NCBI GenBank assembly: GCA_025055115.1
Contig: JANWYJ010000071.1
Span: forward strand, 46,359 to 110,358
Reading direction: 5' to 3'
DNA: 64,000 bases
Source: Gemmata sp.
Lineage (GTDB): Bacteria; Planctomycetota; Planctomycetia; Gemmatales; Gemmataceae
Positions 53,316 to 61,772 of this stretch are shown piece by piece. Position 1 is the stretch's first letter. Every line of letters starts with the position of its first letter. A model generated the notes under the pieces. It worked only from the letters and a program-made list of their open reading frames with translations, was not told the DNA's origin and did not search any database. The position numbers and the translations under genes were made by a program.

Positions 53316-53642
53316 GCGCGCGCCGCTGCCCCGAGTTGTTTTGTGCCGGGAAACCCTGGCCCTGCCGAACGCCGGAAGGGGAACTGACCGCGGGAATACC
53401 GAACACGGTACATCTCCGGCCCAACACCGGAACAAGCCTCACAATATAGGCGGTCGCGGCGGTCCCGCAAGACTTTTTCTGCGATTTGGCGTAAAGATTG
53501 AGCGCTCACACGCCAGGGTGTGCAAACCGTTATTTGTTCATCAATAGCGAGGCGATGCCAAGGTGATCAGTAACGGACACGAAGGCCAGCGCTGGCTGGG
53601 CCGGCCTTCGTTCGCGCGAGTCGGTCTTGGGCCTGCGGGTGA
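53316..53642. other. Leader of the RRM gene and groES 3' region, 327 bp
   Basis: It contains the hairpin at 53580-53610 and an AT-richer part around 53480-53550. No open frame is supported. The long gap before an RNA-binding protein gene may be a structured 5' untranslated region. Confidence 0.4.
53580..53610. terminator. Stem-loop downstream of groES
   Basis: CGAAGGCC (53580-53587) and GGCCTTCG (53603-53610) pair perfectly, with AGCGCT inside the loop. It lies 32 bp beyond the groES stop on the reverse strand. The 10-mer GGTGATCAGT, which covers the groES stop at 53638-53647, recurs on the other side at 53562-53571. Confidence 0.5.
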
Positions 53643-53930
53643 TCAGTCGACGACCGCCAGAATATCGTCCTCGGTCATGATCAGGTATTCTTTGCCGTCG
53701 AGGGTCACTTCACTGCCAGCGTAGCTACTGAATAAGACCCGGTCGCCGGTTTTCACTTGGAATGCGGCCCGCTTCCCGTCGTCGAGCAGTTTGCCTTCCC
53801 CCAGCGCCAAAACCTTGCCTTGTTTGGGCTTTTCTTTGGCCGTGTCGGGCAGAATGATGCCGCCGGCGGTTTTGTCGTCGGCTTCTAACCGCTCTACCAC
53901 GATCTTGTCGTTCAACGGGACAATCTTCAT
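53643..53930 (-). CDS. groES: Co-chaperonin GroES
   Basis: The 95-residue chaperonin lid begins MKIVPLNDKIVVERLEADDK with the mobile loop TAGGIILPDTAKEKPKQG and ends YLIMTEDDILAVVD. GGAGA precedes the ATG at 53930. No groEL follows; in planctomycetes several groES/groEL copies may be scattered, so this is a stand-alone copy. No CIRCE operator was found upstream. Confidence 0.96.
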   Translation of the reverse strand: MKIVPLNDKIVVERLEADDKTAGGIILPDTAKEKPKQGKVLALGEGKLLDDGKRAAFQVKTGDRVLFSSYAGSEVTLDGKEYLIMTEDDILAVVD

Positions 53931-53973
53931 TGGTCGGTTCTCCTTGTCGTTACAAAAGCCACTGTGGCGGTTG

Positions 53974-54444
53974 TTACCGGAGGTCGCTGGGTTTATCCCC
54001 TTTGCGTTCCGGGCGCAGGCCATAGGCCTTCGTCAGCGCCCGTTCGAGCGTGTGCAGTACCATGTTGGCACTGACCGGTTTGGGCAGAACGCTGTACACC
54101 TGGGCCGCGAAGGCTTGGCGGATCAGGTCGGTGTTAGCATCCGCCGTCATCAGTACTGCCGGCAACATCCGGTCGAGCGTTTGCCGAATCACCGCGAACG
54201 CTTCCAAGCCCGACAGTCGCGGCATGTGCATGTCGAAGAGCACCAGATGCACGAAATCGACCTGCACCAATTCGACGGCCTCTTCGCCATCGGCGGCTAA
54301 GACAGTCCGAAAGCCGTGGGCATTGAGAATTTCGCCCAACGCTTCCCGATTGCCGCGGTCATCATCGGCGATCAGAACCGAGTACGGCCGTGGATCGGTC
54401 GGCTTCGGAAGCTCGGGGGTGTGGAAGCGCGATTCGATCACCAT
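53974..54444 (-). CDS. Single-domain response regulator (receiver)
   Basis: The 156-residue protein is a CheY-like receiver: acidic pair VLIADDDRGNREAL, phospho-acceptor Asp in VHLVLFDMHMPRLSGLEAF, Thr in AVLMTADANTD and Lys in YSVLPKPVSANMV. A C-terminal basic tail (RPERKGDKPSDLR) follows, but no output domain. GGAG lies 8 nt before the ATG. Partner kinase unknown; it is 43 bp upstream of groES on the same strand. Confidence 0.9.
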   Translation of the reverse strand: MVIESRFHTPELPKPTDPRPYSVLIADDDRGNREALGEILNAHGFRTVLAADGEEAVELVQVDFVHLVLFDMHMPRLSGLEAFAVIRQTLDRMLPAVLMTADANTDLIRQAFAAQVYSVLPKPVSANMVLHTLERALTKAYGLRPERKGDKPSDLR

Positions 54445-54718
54445 CGCTCATCTCCCGGCGCGCGGCCGCCGGATGTCCGAGCGGATAACGCCACTGGAAG
54501 GAACGTACCGAAAACCAATGCAAAAGCGGTGCCGCAACGGGCCATTCACCGCTACGCAGTGCTAACTCCTGAAAGATACGATAGATAGGTGCTGTTGGTC
54601 AAGGTGGACTGGAGCCTTCGCCAGCGCCAATTGGCCTGCCAAGGACCGCCGCGGCTGCCACGCTGACAGGTGCCGGGCCACCGCCACCGACTTCTTGCTT
54701 CAAGTGCTTGCAGGGTCG

Positions 54719-56023
54719 CTACTTCGGTCGGAGGCGGGCTGGGTCGAATGCCATTTCGGTCAAATTGGCCGGAGATCGAATGTTCTCAAAGAGGTAATAT
54801 TCCACCTCCCGGCCCTTGGCATCGGTTGCGATCACCAACACCGGCAGGCCATAACCCGCTGAATTCGCTTTCCGATTGAAGAAATACTGCCGCGTGCCGC
54901 CTTGGGGTAGGAGTGGATCGTCGCCGGGGCGAAGATGATGCGTGACGCCGACCAACGGATGGGGATATTCGTTCCGCGTAACTTCGCCCTGGTAGCTGAG
55001 CACCTCGGCGGGCCACTGGCCGGCCTCCACACGAGCCACGACGGTTTCCAGGGCCTGAATCATGCGGCCAAAGCCGGCGTCTCGGAGGCTGTAGCGCATT
55101 TTCTGGGTGATTTTGGGATCATCGGGCGATAACTGCAGCACGGTTCCGGCCTTGAGAAGTTTGTTGTCGCCAGTTCCGAGTTTGATGTGCAGTTTCTCGC
55201 CGTGCTGGCTGGGGTTGTAAACCACTTCGCGACCGTGACCCGTTTCGCCCACGTTGCGGCTGTACACACTCAGTGGTTCGCGTCGCACCTGCAACAGCAC
55301 CACTTCGCTATTCGATTGCCCTTGGGGGGTGATTTCTCGACGGGTGAGGGTTGTTTCGTAGGTGGTCGTGGCTTTCCAGGTCGCAGCGGCAATTGCGAGT
55401 AAGTCCTTAATAGGCTTGAGGTTGTGATTTGTTGTCGTTGCTGGGGTCGCGGCAGGAGGAGCCGCAGGAGGAGCCATTGTGGGAACGGATGGGGTTTCCG
55501 AAGAACGGGGCGGCGACGGTGGGATGGGGGCTGCGGGTGATGACGGCGGGGGCGGGGTGAGTGGCTGCGCCGCTTGCGCACGCGGTCGCCGCGGCCGCCA
55601 CGGTAACGCGCTGGCGACAGCGGAGTCGGAGTGGTTCGGTTCCACGAGCGGCGGCGGAGTTTGATGAGTGGCCGGCCAGGCCGGTCGGGGTGGTATCAGC
55701 GCCGGTTCGGGTGCGACGGGCAGCGAGGATGTATCGGCGACCGTGAAAGATAAGGGCGAATGATTCGCGATCGGCTTGGCCGGGAGCGACGAAACGGCTG
55801 TACTGGCGGCCACGGGGGCGACGGACTTGGTGAGGGAGGCCTTCTCGGAGGCTTTCGTTGCCGAAACATCGCCGGTGTTGGCATCTTCGGTGGGTGGAAC
55901 CGCGCCATACGGTGGTGGTAAGGGGCGTTGGGGTTGGGCGACGGGGCGTGAGAGAGGGGCGAAGTCATGCGCACAACCGATCAGTCCCCCGATCAAGACG
56001 AACAATGGGATGATGCGGCTCAT
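54719..56023 (-). CDS. DUF1571 lipoprotein with a long Pro/Ala-rich linker
   Basis: The 434-residue protein has a lipobox (MSRIIPLFVLIGGLIGC, Cys 17). About 170 residues of low-complexity Pro/Ala/Ser linker follow, then a DUF1571 domain from about residue 215: WKATTTYETTLTRREITPQ, VRREPLSVYSRNVGETGHGR, VVYNPSQHGEKLHIKLGTG and a tail VEYYLFENIRSPANLTEMAF. DUF1571 is a planctomycete-enriched beta-rich domain resembling lipoprotein-carrier folds. Probably anchored in the outer or cytoplasmic membrane facing the periplasm; function unknown. Confidence 0.88.
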   Translation of the reverse strand: MSRIIPLFVLIGGLIGCAHDFAPLSRPVAQPQRPLPPPYGAVPPTEDANTGDVSATKASEKASLTKSVAPVAASTAVSSLPAKPIANHSPLSFTVADTSSLPVAPEPALIPPRPAWPATHQTPPPLVEPNHSDSAVASALPWRPRRPRAQAAQPLTPPPPSSPAAPIPPSPPRSSETPSVPTMAPPAAPPAATPATTTNHNLKPIKDLLAIAAATWKATTTYETTLTRREITPQGQSNSEVVLLQVRREPLSVYSRNVGETGHGREVVYNPSQHGEKLHIKLGTGDNKLLKAGTVLQLSPDDPKITQKMRYSLRDAGFGRMIQALETVVARVEAGQWPAEVLSYQGEVTRNEYPHPLVGVTHHLRPGDDPLLPQGGTRQYFFNRKANSAGYGLPVLVIATDAKGREVEYYLFENIRSPANLTEMAFDPARLRPK

Positions 56024-56435
56024 GGTCGATGTCCCCGATCCACAAAGGCGCCCGGGTATAGCACTGGCCGCCACCGCTCGCAAGAGAAGCCATATGGCAG
56101 CGGGTCATCGCACCATCTCGGTCTCTCCGCCCCCGCCCCCGCCGCCACCGCTCGCAAGAGAAGCCGCCTGGGAGGGGGCCATAGCACTTAGACGAAGTTC
56201 AAAGCTCACCGCGAAATTGTCTCTGCTCGCAAGAGAAGCCGCCTGGGAGCGGGGATGGGCGCGACATCATCACAACGCCGCCAGCATCCGCCCGTCAGCC
56301 GCATGCGAGGCCGTATGTACGCGGCTGTGGGCGGCTGCGGCGGTTGTTGCTGAGGTCGGAGTTGCAACCCAGGTCGTGTAGGAGAAGCCGTGTGGGGGCG
56401 CCTGCGGGCGGAGATTCCCCTCTGGGCGACCGAGG
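56024..56435. other. Intergenic region, 412 bp, containing the longest repeat-spacer series
   Basis: Between two leftward lipoprotein genes lies the CRISPR-like series 7 (56067-56252, possibly to 56401). No frame here looks coding. The promoter of the DUF1571 gene should lie near 56024-56060. Confidence 0.55.
56067..56252. repeat. CRISPR-like series 7: three 37-bp repeats with 37- and 38-bp spacers
   Basis: Copies at 56067-56103, 56141-56177 and 56216-56252 share GCTCGCAAGAGAAGCC exactly. The first and second match at 32 of 37, the second and third at 30 of 37. Offsets are 74 and 75. A more degraded unit with GAGAAGCCG at 56374-56401 is 149 bp (two periods) further. Spacers are 56104-56140 and 56178-56215. 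The outer ends of the first and third copies are the most diverged. Confidence 0.85.
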
Positions 56436-57305
56436 CTATTTGTTGTCTTTGTCGTTTTTCTCTTTTTCGCCCGAGGGGTGGAATTCCGCGTCGTCGATAG
56501 TGGGGGGGAAGTCCCAGTGGGCTTCCGACCACTGTTCTTTGGGTCCGATATCCTGGACGTATTGCATTTTGGTGGGCAGGATCAGCCCGAAAGGCCCGGG
56601 TTTGTGTTCGAGCATCGTCCAGGCGCGGTGGCTGAGCCGTCCGGCTTCGGTTAATGAGTATTCGACTTGCACCAATTCATGTGTCTTGGCATTGAACGTC
56701 AGTTGGTAGAGGGGGCGGTTTTTCAGGGCCAGCACGATCGTATGCGTGGGGAAAGGTCCCCGGCCGATCTGGCTCTGCATGTTGAAGACCACAGCTTGCG
56801 GATCGACCAGCGGTTGCATGAGGGCCATCCAGATTTGCCCCAGCACATCGGCGGCCAGATTGCGACCGGGTTCGACCGGATCGGGCAAGCTGACGACTTG
56901 TCCATCGCTCAGCGGGGTGATGGTCGTACCGCGGAGGTAGACGGTCAGCACTGGGAGCTTGCCGGGGCCGTGGGTTTCATTGCGGAAGGTGAAGCGATCC
57001 GGCCAGGCGGCGGCGATGGTGCGCGTTGTATCGATCCACGTTTCCGGTGGCCCTTGGGGCGGTACCATTTTGCCTTTGAGCGTTAAGCGCACGAACTTGG
57101 TCTTGGCGACCAATTCCGGCTGGCCTTGGGTGAAGGCAGCCACCGCATCCTCAACGCATTTTTTGGCGGCCGGTTGCGAGACGGAAGGAATCTGTGGCCC
57201 TTCGTCGACGGGGTCTGGAATCTCCGGCACCTCCTTGGCCGGTTCGCACCCCGCCAGCCAGGCTGCCATAAGGAATGCCGCTGCGACCAACGCCCGCCCG
57301 CTCAT
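56436..57305 (-). CDS. Secreted lipoprotein, 289 aa, unknown function
   Basis: The protein has a lipobox (MSGRALVAAAFLMAAWLAGC, Cys 20) and a Pro/Glu linker, then a mainly beta domain, with KTKFVRLTLKGKMVPPQG, WPDRFTFRNETHGPGKLPVL and PTHTIVLALKNRPLYQLTFN. The shape (lipid anchor plus an LolA-like or DUF1571-like beta sheet) matches that of the preceding gene's product in general, but no family is certain. GAGGATGG precedes ATG 57305. The tail is a Lys/Asp/Glu-rich string. Confidence 0.75.
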   Translation of the reverse strand: MSGRALVAAAFLMAAWLAGCEPAKEVPEIPDPVDEGPQIPSVSQPAAKKCVEDAVAAFTQGQPELVAKTKFVRLTLKGKMVPPQGPPETWIDTTRTIAAAWPDRFTFRNETHGPGKLPVLTVYLRGTTITPLSDGQVVSLPDPVEPGRNLAADVLGQIWMALMQPLVDPQAVVFNMQSQIGRGPFPTHTIVLALKNRPLYQLTFNAKTHELVQVEYSLTEAGRLSHRAWTMLEHKPGPFGLILPTKMQYVQDIGPKEQWSEAHWDFPPTIDDAEFHPSGEKEKNDKDNK

Positions 57306-57435
57306 GGTTCCATCCTCCGCTGCCATCGCCTCTGGGATCATGATACCGCTTGTGCGTGATACTGCGGTTTGTTGTACTGGGGCCGGTCGTGGCGTGTCTA
57401 TCGCAGAAGCCGATGCAGACCGTGATGGAACGGCT

Positions 57436-57544
57436 GTTGAGATTAGCAATGAGATTCAGAAACCGTTGGCAGCACCCGGAAAATCGTCCAGTCTCAACCC
57501 GGGCTGCGTTGAGATCAACAATGAGATTAAGAACCCGTTGGCAG
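57436..57544. repeat. CRISPR-like pair 8: 37-bp repeat, 35-bp spacer
   Basis: Copies at 57436-57472 and 57508-57544 match at 33 of 37; they begin GTTGAGAT and end CCGTTGGCAG. The offset is 72. The right copy spans the last codons (LPTGS) and the TAA stop of the histidine kinase gene. In the left copy the TAA reads GAA and the next in-frame stop comes after 4 more codons. The spacer is 57473-57507. Confidence 0.88.
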
Positions 57545-59542
57545 GGCGGGATCGCGGCTGGTTGCGCGGGCGGAGGTCCGTGGGGGTTCCGCGGTCGTTG
57601 TGTCGGTCGCTGGCGGCGGGATGATCCCCGAGCTACTGCCGGGCGGGGGCGTGAGGGGAAGCGTGACGCGAAAAGTCGTGCCGACGCCCACTTCGCTTTC
57701 GACCGCAATCGTGCCGTGCAGTCGGGCCAGGTATTCTTTGACGATCGACAGGCCCAAACCCGCGTGAACCCCTGTCGAGTGCCGTGAGGAATCGGCCCGG
57801 AAGAAGCGTTCGAAGATTTTGTCCCGGGATTCGGGAGGGATGCCAATCCCGGTGTCGCGGACCTCGAAGTAAGCGGCGGTGTTATCACGCCAGGCATGCA
57901 GTTCGATACGTCCGGCGGGTTTGTTGTATTCCACCGCATTGTGTAAGAGGTTCATCAGCACTTCGCGGAGTTTGCCGGCGTCGGTCTCAATCGTGAAGGG
58001 ACGTTCGCAATGCACGAACACGGTGATGTCATTAGCGGCGGCCAAGGGGCGAATGACTGCGGCACAGCCGTTGACCAGTTCCGCAACCTCCACCAGGGTG
58101 AACTGGGTGTGGTCCTTACCAGCATCGAGGGACGCCAGGGTCATGATCCGTTCGACCAACTGGCCGAGTTGTTTGGAGATCAGCCGGCATTCTTCGAGGG
58201 CCGCGCGATACTGTTCGGGGGTTCGTGGTTTGCGGAGTGCCACATCAATCGTTGCCATTAAGGAGGCAATGGGGGTGCGCAGTTCGTGCGAAATATCAGC
58301 CACAGCCTGTTTCTCCCGGGCGAAGGCACGCTGGAGGAGCGTGAGGGTTTGGGTGAGGCGAGCGTGGATCGGGGCCAGCTCGCGGCTCAGCTGCCCGGGG
58401 GTCACGGGCAGCCGGAAATCCTTTTCGGAAACTTGGCTGACCGCGTCGGACAGGATCCGCAGGGGCGACAGCCCTCGGGCCACGATGAACCACCCGCCCA
58501 ACACCAGCGAGACGAAGGTCACACTGCCAATAAGAATCAGACGCGAGCGGAGTTGGTCGAGTTCCCGGCGGGTTTCGTCCTGGACGTGGGCAATCTGTTC
58601 GTCGCGGGCTTGTTGATCGGCCACCAGACGTTGTTCCAATTCCGAATAGGGGCGGACCATTTGGACCGCCACGCGAAGAATCACATCGGGACGGCCAAAA
58701 ACAATTCGGTAGGTTGGTCCGGGCACTGGCATCGGCAGGGGAGTGGGGGGCAGCCAAATCCAGAACACAAAGGCCCGCCCTGCATGATTGGCCACAATGC
58801 CCCGGCGGCACAAGCCGTGGCCGGGTACTTCCACATCGTCGAAGTCCGGTTCCCACTCCGCGGCCTGTGGTTCCAGCCACGCCGCGTCCAGCGGCAGGGC
58901 TTGCGGCAGATCGCGAGCGGTGACCTGGACCAGCGTTCGTTCCGACAGCATCGGCACTGTAAAGTGCAGACTGATCTGGAAGTGACGCAGCCCTTCGTCG
59001 TCTTCAAACGTCTTGCGCAGTGCTTCTTGGAAGCGACTGATCATGCGGGGAATGTCGTACGCGATCCAACCTGGCGCTCCCGGATAGATGTAGGGGGAGA
59101 ACCCTTGCACCTGAGTGCGGCGCGGTTCCAGCGCCGCCACCGCCAGTGCCGTCGAGGCAGGACCGACAGGAGCCGCATAATACAAGAGTTGTGTGCGCAA
59201 CCGATACTGGACTCCGGTTTCGTCGGGCGCGCGAATGGGTGGTGCTTCGGGTAAACGGAAGGTTGGTCGCCGGCCGTCCCATTGCACACCGATGAGGGCC
59301 GAGGTTTTCCATTGCACGTCTTTGGCCAGCGACTTGAGCTGCGCGGCGACTTCATCGTGGAATTTATTTTTCGCTTCCGCCGCCAAACTCCGGTAGCGTT
59401 CTTCGATCCGCTGTTTTTCGGCTTCCTCCCGTTGGGCAAAGGCGGCCTTGGCGAACCGATCGACCAACACCCCCACGGCCCCCAAGGCCACCGCCAACAG
59501 CAGTAACAGATAGCCCAGCAAGGAGCGACGAATCGATCGCAT
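57527..59542 (-). CDS. Sensor histidine kinase
   Basis: The roughly 671-residue kinase has an N-terminal membrane helix (LLGYLLLLLAVALGAVGVLV), a large extracytoplasmic sensor of about 300 residues, a second helix (LILIGSVTFVSLVLGGWFIV), a HAMP-like linker, the H box AVADISHELRTPIASLMATI, N box LMNLLHNAVEYNKPAG, and ATP boxes VRDTGIGIPPESRDKIFERF and GLGLSIVKEYLARLHG. It would phosphorylate the OmpR-type regulator encoded upstream. ATG 59542 is used; a GTG at 59551 is possible. The signal is unknown. Its stop codon lies within a repeat pair. Confidence 0.93.
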   Translation of the reverse strand: MRSIRRSLLGYLLLLLAVALGAVGVLVDRFAKAAFAQREEAEKQRIEERYRSLAAEAKNKFHDEVAAQLKSLAKDVQWKTSALIGVQWDGRRPTFRLPEAPPIRAPDETGVQYRLRTQLLYYAAPVGPASTALAVAALEPRRTQVQGFSPYIYPGAPGWIAYDIPRMISRFQEALRKTFEDDEGLRHFQISLHFTVPMLSERTLVQVTARDLPQALPLDAAWLEPQAAEWEPDFDDVEVPGHGLCRRGIVANHAGRAFVFWIWLPPTPLPMPVPGPTYRIVFGRPDVILRVAVQMVRPYSELEQRLVADQQARDEQIAHVQDETRRELDQLRSRLILIGSVTFVSLVLGGWFIVARGLSPLRILSDAVSQVSEKDFRLPVTPGQLSRELAPIHARLTQTLTLLQRAFAREKQAVADISHELRTPIASLMATIDVALRKPRTPEQYRAALEECRLISKQLGQLVERIMTLASLDAGKDHTQFTLVEVAELVNGCAAVIRPLAAANDITVFVHCERPFTIETDAGKLREVLMNLLHNAVEYNKPAGRIELHAWRDNTAAYFEVRDTGIGIPPESRDKIFERFFRADSSRHSTGVHAGLGLSIVKEYLARLHGTIAVESEVGVGTTFRVTLPLTPPPGSSSGIIPPPATDTTTAEPPRTSARATSRDPALPTGS

Positions 59543-59762
59543 GACCCACACTACCCCAATAGCCTACCTGGGCACGTCGGGAGCAAGCCGTGCCCGAGGT
59601 TTTCGCTTCGTGTTGGTTCACCCGGCCATGAGAGGTCGTTGCCGCAGCCAATGGCCGCGGCGTTGTTCATCCGCCTCCCAGAGCACCTCGCCGTTCTTCT
59701 GCGCCGTTGTCCTGGCGCGGCGGATTTCCGCGCGGAAGTCCTGGCGGCTATCCGCCCACGGA

Positions 59763-60470
59763 TTAGGCGTGAGGTTGTTTCCGCGCCGGCGGCGGGTCGT
59801 CGTCGCCGCGGAGCATATACCCCTCGCCCCAGCGGGTGAGAATCAACGGCGGGTCGAAGCCTTTGTCGATTTTGTTCCGCAGATAACGAATGTAGACATC
59901 GACCACGTTGGAGGTATTTTCGTCGTATTCGTCGTACAAATGCTCCCAGATCATGCTCCGGGTGACGACTTTGCCACGATGAAACGCCAGAAATTCCAAG
60001 AGGGCGTATTCGCGGGGGGTCAGGTGGATGATTTGCCCGGCCCGTCGCACGGTCCGAGCGGCGGTGTCGATTTCCAGATCGTAGCAGCGCAAAACGGGGT
60101 CTTTCTGTTGATGCCCGCGGCGGACCAAGGCGCGGATGCGGGCAAACAGTTCATCCATCTCGAAGGGTTTGGCGAGGTAATCGTCGGCACCCGCATCCAA
60201 CCCAGTGACTTTATCACCGGTGGTGGTTTTCGCCGTCAGCATCAGGACATGGGTATTGATGCCCGCGGCCCGCCAGCGTTTTAACAGCGTCAAACCGTCA
60301 ATCTTGGGCAGCATGATGTCGAGAATCACCACATCGTAGGCTGTACTTCGGCATTTGACATCCGCTTCTTCGCCATCCGTCGCCACATCGACCGCGAACC
60401 CTTCTTCTTCCAGACCTTGCCGGAGAGCTTTGACGAGAGGTTGCGTGTCCTCGACCAGCAGCACGCGCAC
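59763..60470 (-). CDS. OmpR/PhoB-family response regulator
   Basis: The 235-residue protein starts at a GTG with GGGAGGA upstream. The receiver has the acidic MRVLLVEDTQPLV, phospho-Asp in YDVVILDIMLPKIDGLTLLK, Thr in VLMLTAKTTTGDK and Lys in DDYLAKPFEMDELF. The winged-helix DNA-binding domain ends SNVVDVYIRYLRNKIDKGFD, typical of the OmpR/CusR group. The histidine kinase gene follows 220 bp downstream on the same strand, so the pair acts together. A Pro/Arg tail follows the domain. Confidence 0.95.
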   Translation of the reverse strand: MRVLLVEDTQPLVKALRQGLEEEGFAVDVATDGEEADVKCRSTAYDVVILDIMLPKIDGLTLLKRWRAAGINTHVLMLTAKTTTGDKVTGLDAGADDYLAKPFEMDELFARIRALVRRGHQQKDPVLRCYDLEIDTAARTVRRAGQIIHLTPREYALLEFLAFHRGKVVTRSMIWEHLYDEYDENTSNVVDVYIRYLRNKIDKGFDPPLILTRWGEGYMLRGDDDPPPARKQPHA

Positions 60471-60516
60471 GAGTATTCCTCCCAGCAGAACTTCCCTTTC
60501 CGGGAATACTTCAGTT

Positions 60517-60540
60517 TACCCACCGACAATGAAGTGGGTA
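60517..60540. promoter_or_regulatory. 7-bp inverted repeat upstream of the response regulator
   Basis: TACCCAC (60517-60523) and GTGGGTA (60534-60540) are perfect complements with a 10-bp centre, 47 bp upstream of the regulator's start. This is a plausible autoregulatory operator. Confidence 0.45.
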
Positions 60541-60663
60541 TGAGAAATGAAACGCTCCAACCGATCAGAACTCACCGCTGAAAATCTGATGAGTGCGCCC
60601 CAGCGGCCAACCGGATGGTGCCGATGGTCACGCGCGCTGCGCTGCGATTGGCCCTCGGGCTGG

Positions 60664-61086
60664 TTAGGCCGGCCGAATCGACGGAACTCCAAGCTCTATC
60701 AGCACTTCCTTCACTTTTTGGCCGATCAGATCACGCACCTTGCGGAACTCCTCGGCGGGCAGGTCCCGGGGATCGGGAATTTGCCAATCGTAGCGATGTT
60801 TGGCCCGCACCTGCGGGCAAACGTCGCCACAGCCCATCGTAATGGCAGCGTCCATTTCGACCCCATTGTAGGCCTCGAGGCTTTTGGAGGTGTGGGTGGT
60901 CAGATCGTAGCCCAGTTCGGCCATAGCCGCGATGGCTTTGGGATTGACTTGTCCACTGGGGCGGCTGCCCGCCGAAAAGGCTTCCACATATTCGCCCCCA
61001 TAGAGGGTAGCCAAGGCTTGCGCCATCTGGCTGCGATTGGCATTCTCCACACACACAAACAGGATGCGCAAGGGTTTGCCGGTCAT
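60664..61086 (-). CDS. arsC: Low-molecular-weight phosphatase / thioredoxin-type arsenate reductase
   Basis: The 140-residue protein has the LMW-phosphatase P-loop near residue 12 (FVCVENANRSQMAQALATL, C-x5-R), then a second Cys pair in ITMGCGDVCPQVRAK and IPDPRDLPAEEFRKVRDLIG. The two extra cysteines and the D-P motif match thioredoxin-linked arsenate reductases, which reduce arsenate to arsenite. No arsenite exporter or ArsR lies nearby, so detoxification is not certain; a protein-tyrosine phosphatase role is the alternative. Confidence 0.85.
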   Translation of the reverse strand: MTGKPLRILFVCVENANRSQMAQALATLYGGEYVEAFSAGSRPSGQVNPKAIAAMAELGYDLTTHTSKSLEAYNGVEMDAAITMGCGDVCPQVRAKHRYDWQIPDPRDLPAEEFRKVRDLIGQKVKEVLIELGVPSIRPA

Positions 61087-61223
61087 GGGTGGCTCCGTGG
61101 GAAGGCCAAGGGCTAGCCGAGGGGGGAAACTGACCGCGGGCCGACCGAACCAGCCGAGTCCGGCGGCGGCCGTGTCTTGATGTTAGGATAAGGGGAATAT
61201 CCGACGGGGGCGAGTTGGCCGCG

Positions 61224-61335
61224 GTGGAGAACCGCCGATGGATTCACGGTTCGTCGTCGGGCGCAAAGCCTTCGACCCACACGCAGCAACCGTCGTCAGT
61301 GGAGAACCGCCGGTGGAGTTATGGTTCGTCGTCGG
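61224..61335. repeat. CRISPR-like pair 9: 37-bp repeat, 38-bp spacer
   Basis: Copies at 61224-61260 and 61299-61335 match at 33 of 37, starting GTGGAGAACCGCCG and ending GGTTCGTCGTCGG. The offset is 75. The right copy contains the end and stop codon of the leftward gene (PDDEP, TAA). The left copy still reads PDDEP but with CCG for CCA and TGA for TAA. The spacer is 61261-61298. Confidence 0.88.
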
Positions 61336-61609
61336 GGTGGGCGGGGCGTGACGCCGGCTGCGCAGGCACCTCGGGGCGGGTTCGCACCCCAGGTGAACTC
61401 GGCCATTGCGGCGCGGGGGTGTTGGCGGGGGGCCATGCCGCGGTGGCCTCAGCGGGCGGCCGGGAGTGGGCAGCCAACGGCGACTGGACCGGCGGGGATG
61501 AAGCAGGCAACGGGGGCGGCTCGGGCGGCCGCGGATTCGACCAGAGGGCCGCGGCCACGACCACCCCGACAACGCCGGTGAACATTCCAAGTTTGGCATC
61601 GTTGGTCAT
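61319..61609 (-). CDS. Small membrane-anchored Pro/Ala-rich protein, 96 aa
   Basis: The protein begins MTNDAKLGMFTGVVGVVVAAALW, a single membrane segment preceded by a few charged residues, a beginning I recognise from small planctomycete membrane proteins. The rest is a Pro/Ala/Ser-rich tail (SNPRPPEPPPLPASSPPVQS, then RPEVPAQPASRPAHPDDEP). GGAG lies 9 nt before ATG 61609. The tail may be a periplasmic spacer. No domain is recognised. Its stop codon is inside a repeat pair. Confidence 0.65.
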   Translation of the reverse strand: MTNDAKLGMFTGVVGVVVAAALWSNPRPPEPPPLPASSPPVQSPLAAHSRPPAEATAAWPPANTPAPQWPSSPGVRTRPEVPAQPASRPAHPDDEP

Positions 61610-61772
61610 GACGGCGCTACTCCGAACGTGGCTTTTCTTCACTATTCCCGACAATTCGGGGTGGGAATGGTTGACTTCAGAAGAATTCTCGAAAACGCTC
61701 AAGTTTCGCTCGCAACGTGCTGCACAGTACGCGGATACCGCGTAGCTGCTAGAGTTTGACACGGAGACAGGA

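Noticed and set aside
53562..53647. A groES stop-codon duplication (GGTGATCAGT, offset 76)
   Set aside because: Only 10 bases match and flanks do not align, so it is not counted with the ten pairs; it is mentioned in the hairpin entry.
56067..56401. Calling series 7 a genuine CRISPR array
   Set aside because: Repeats are too diverged (30-32 of 37), only three are clear, and no cas genes or leader are seen; it is reported as CRISPR-like only.
61183..61599. A leftward frame of 138 codons overlapping the small membrane protein gene
   Set aside because: It is another frame of the same Pro-rich DNA, without a ribosome-binding site; the 61609 start with a membrane segment is preferred.
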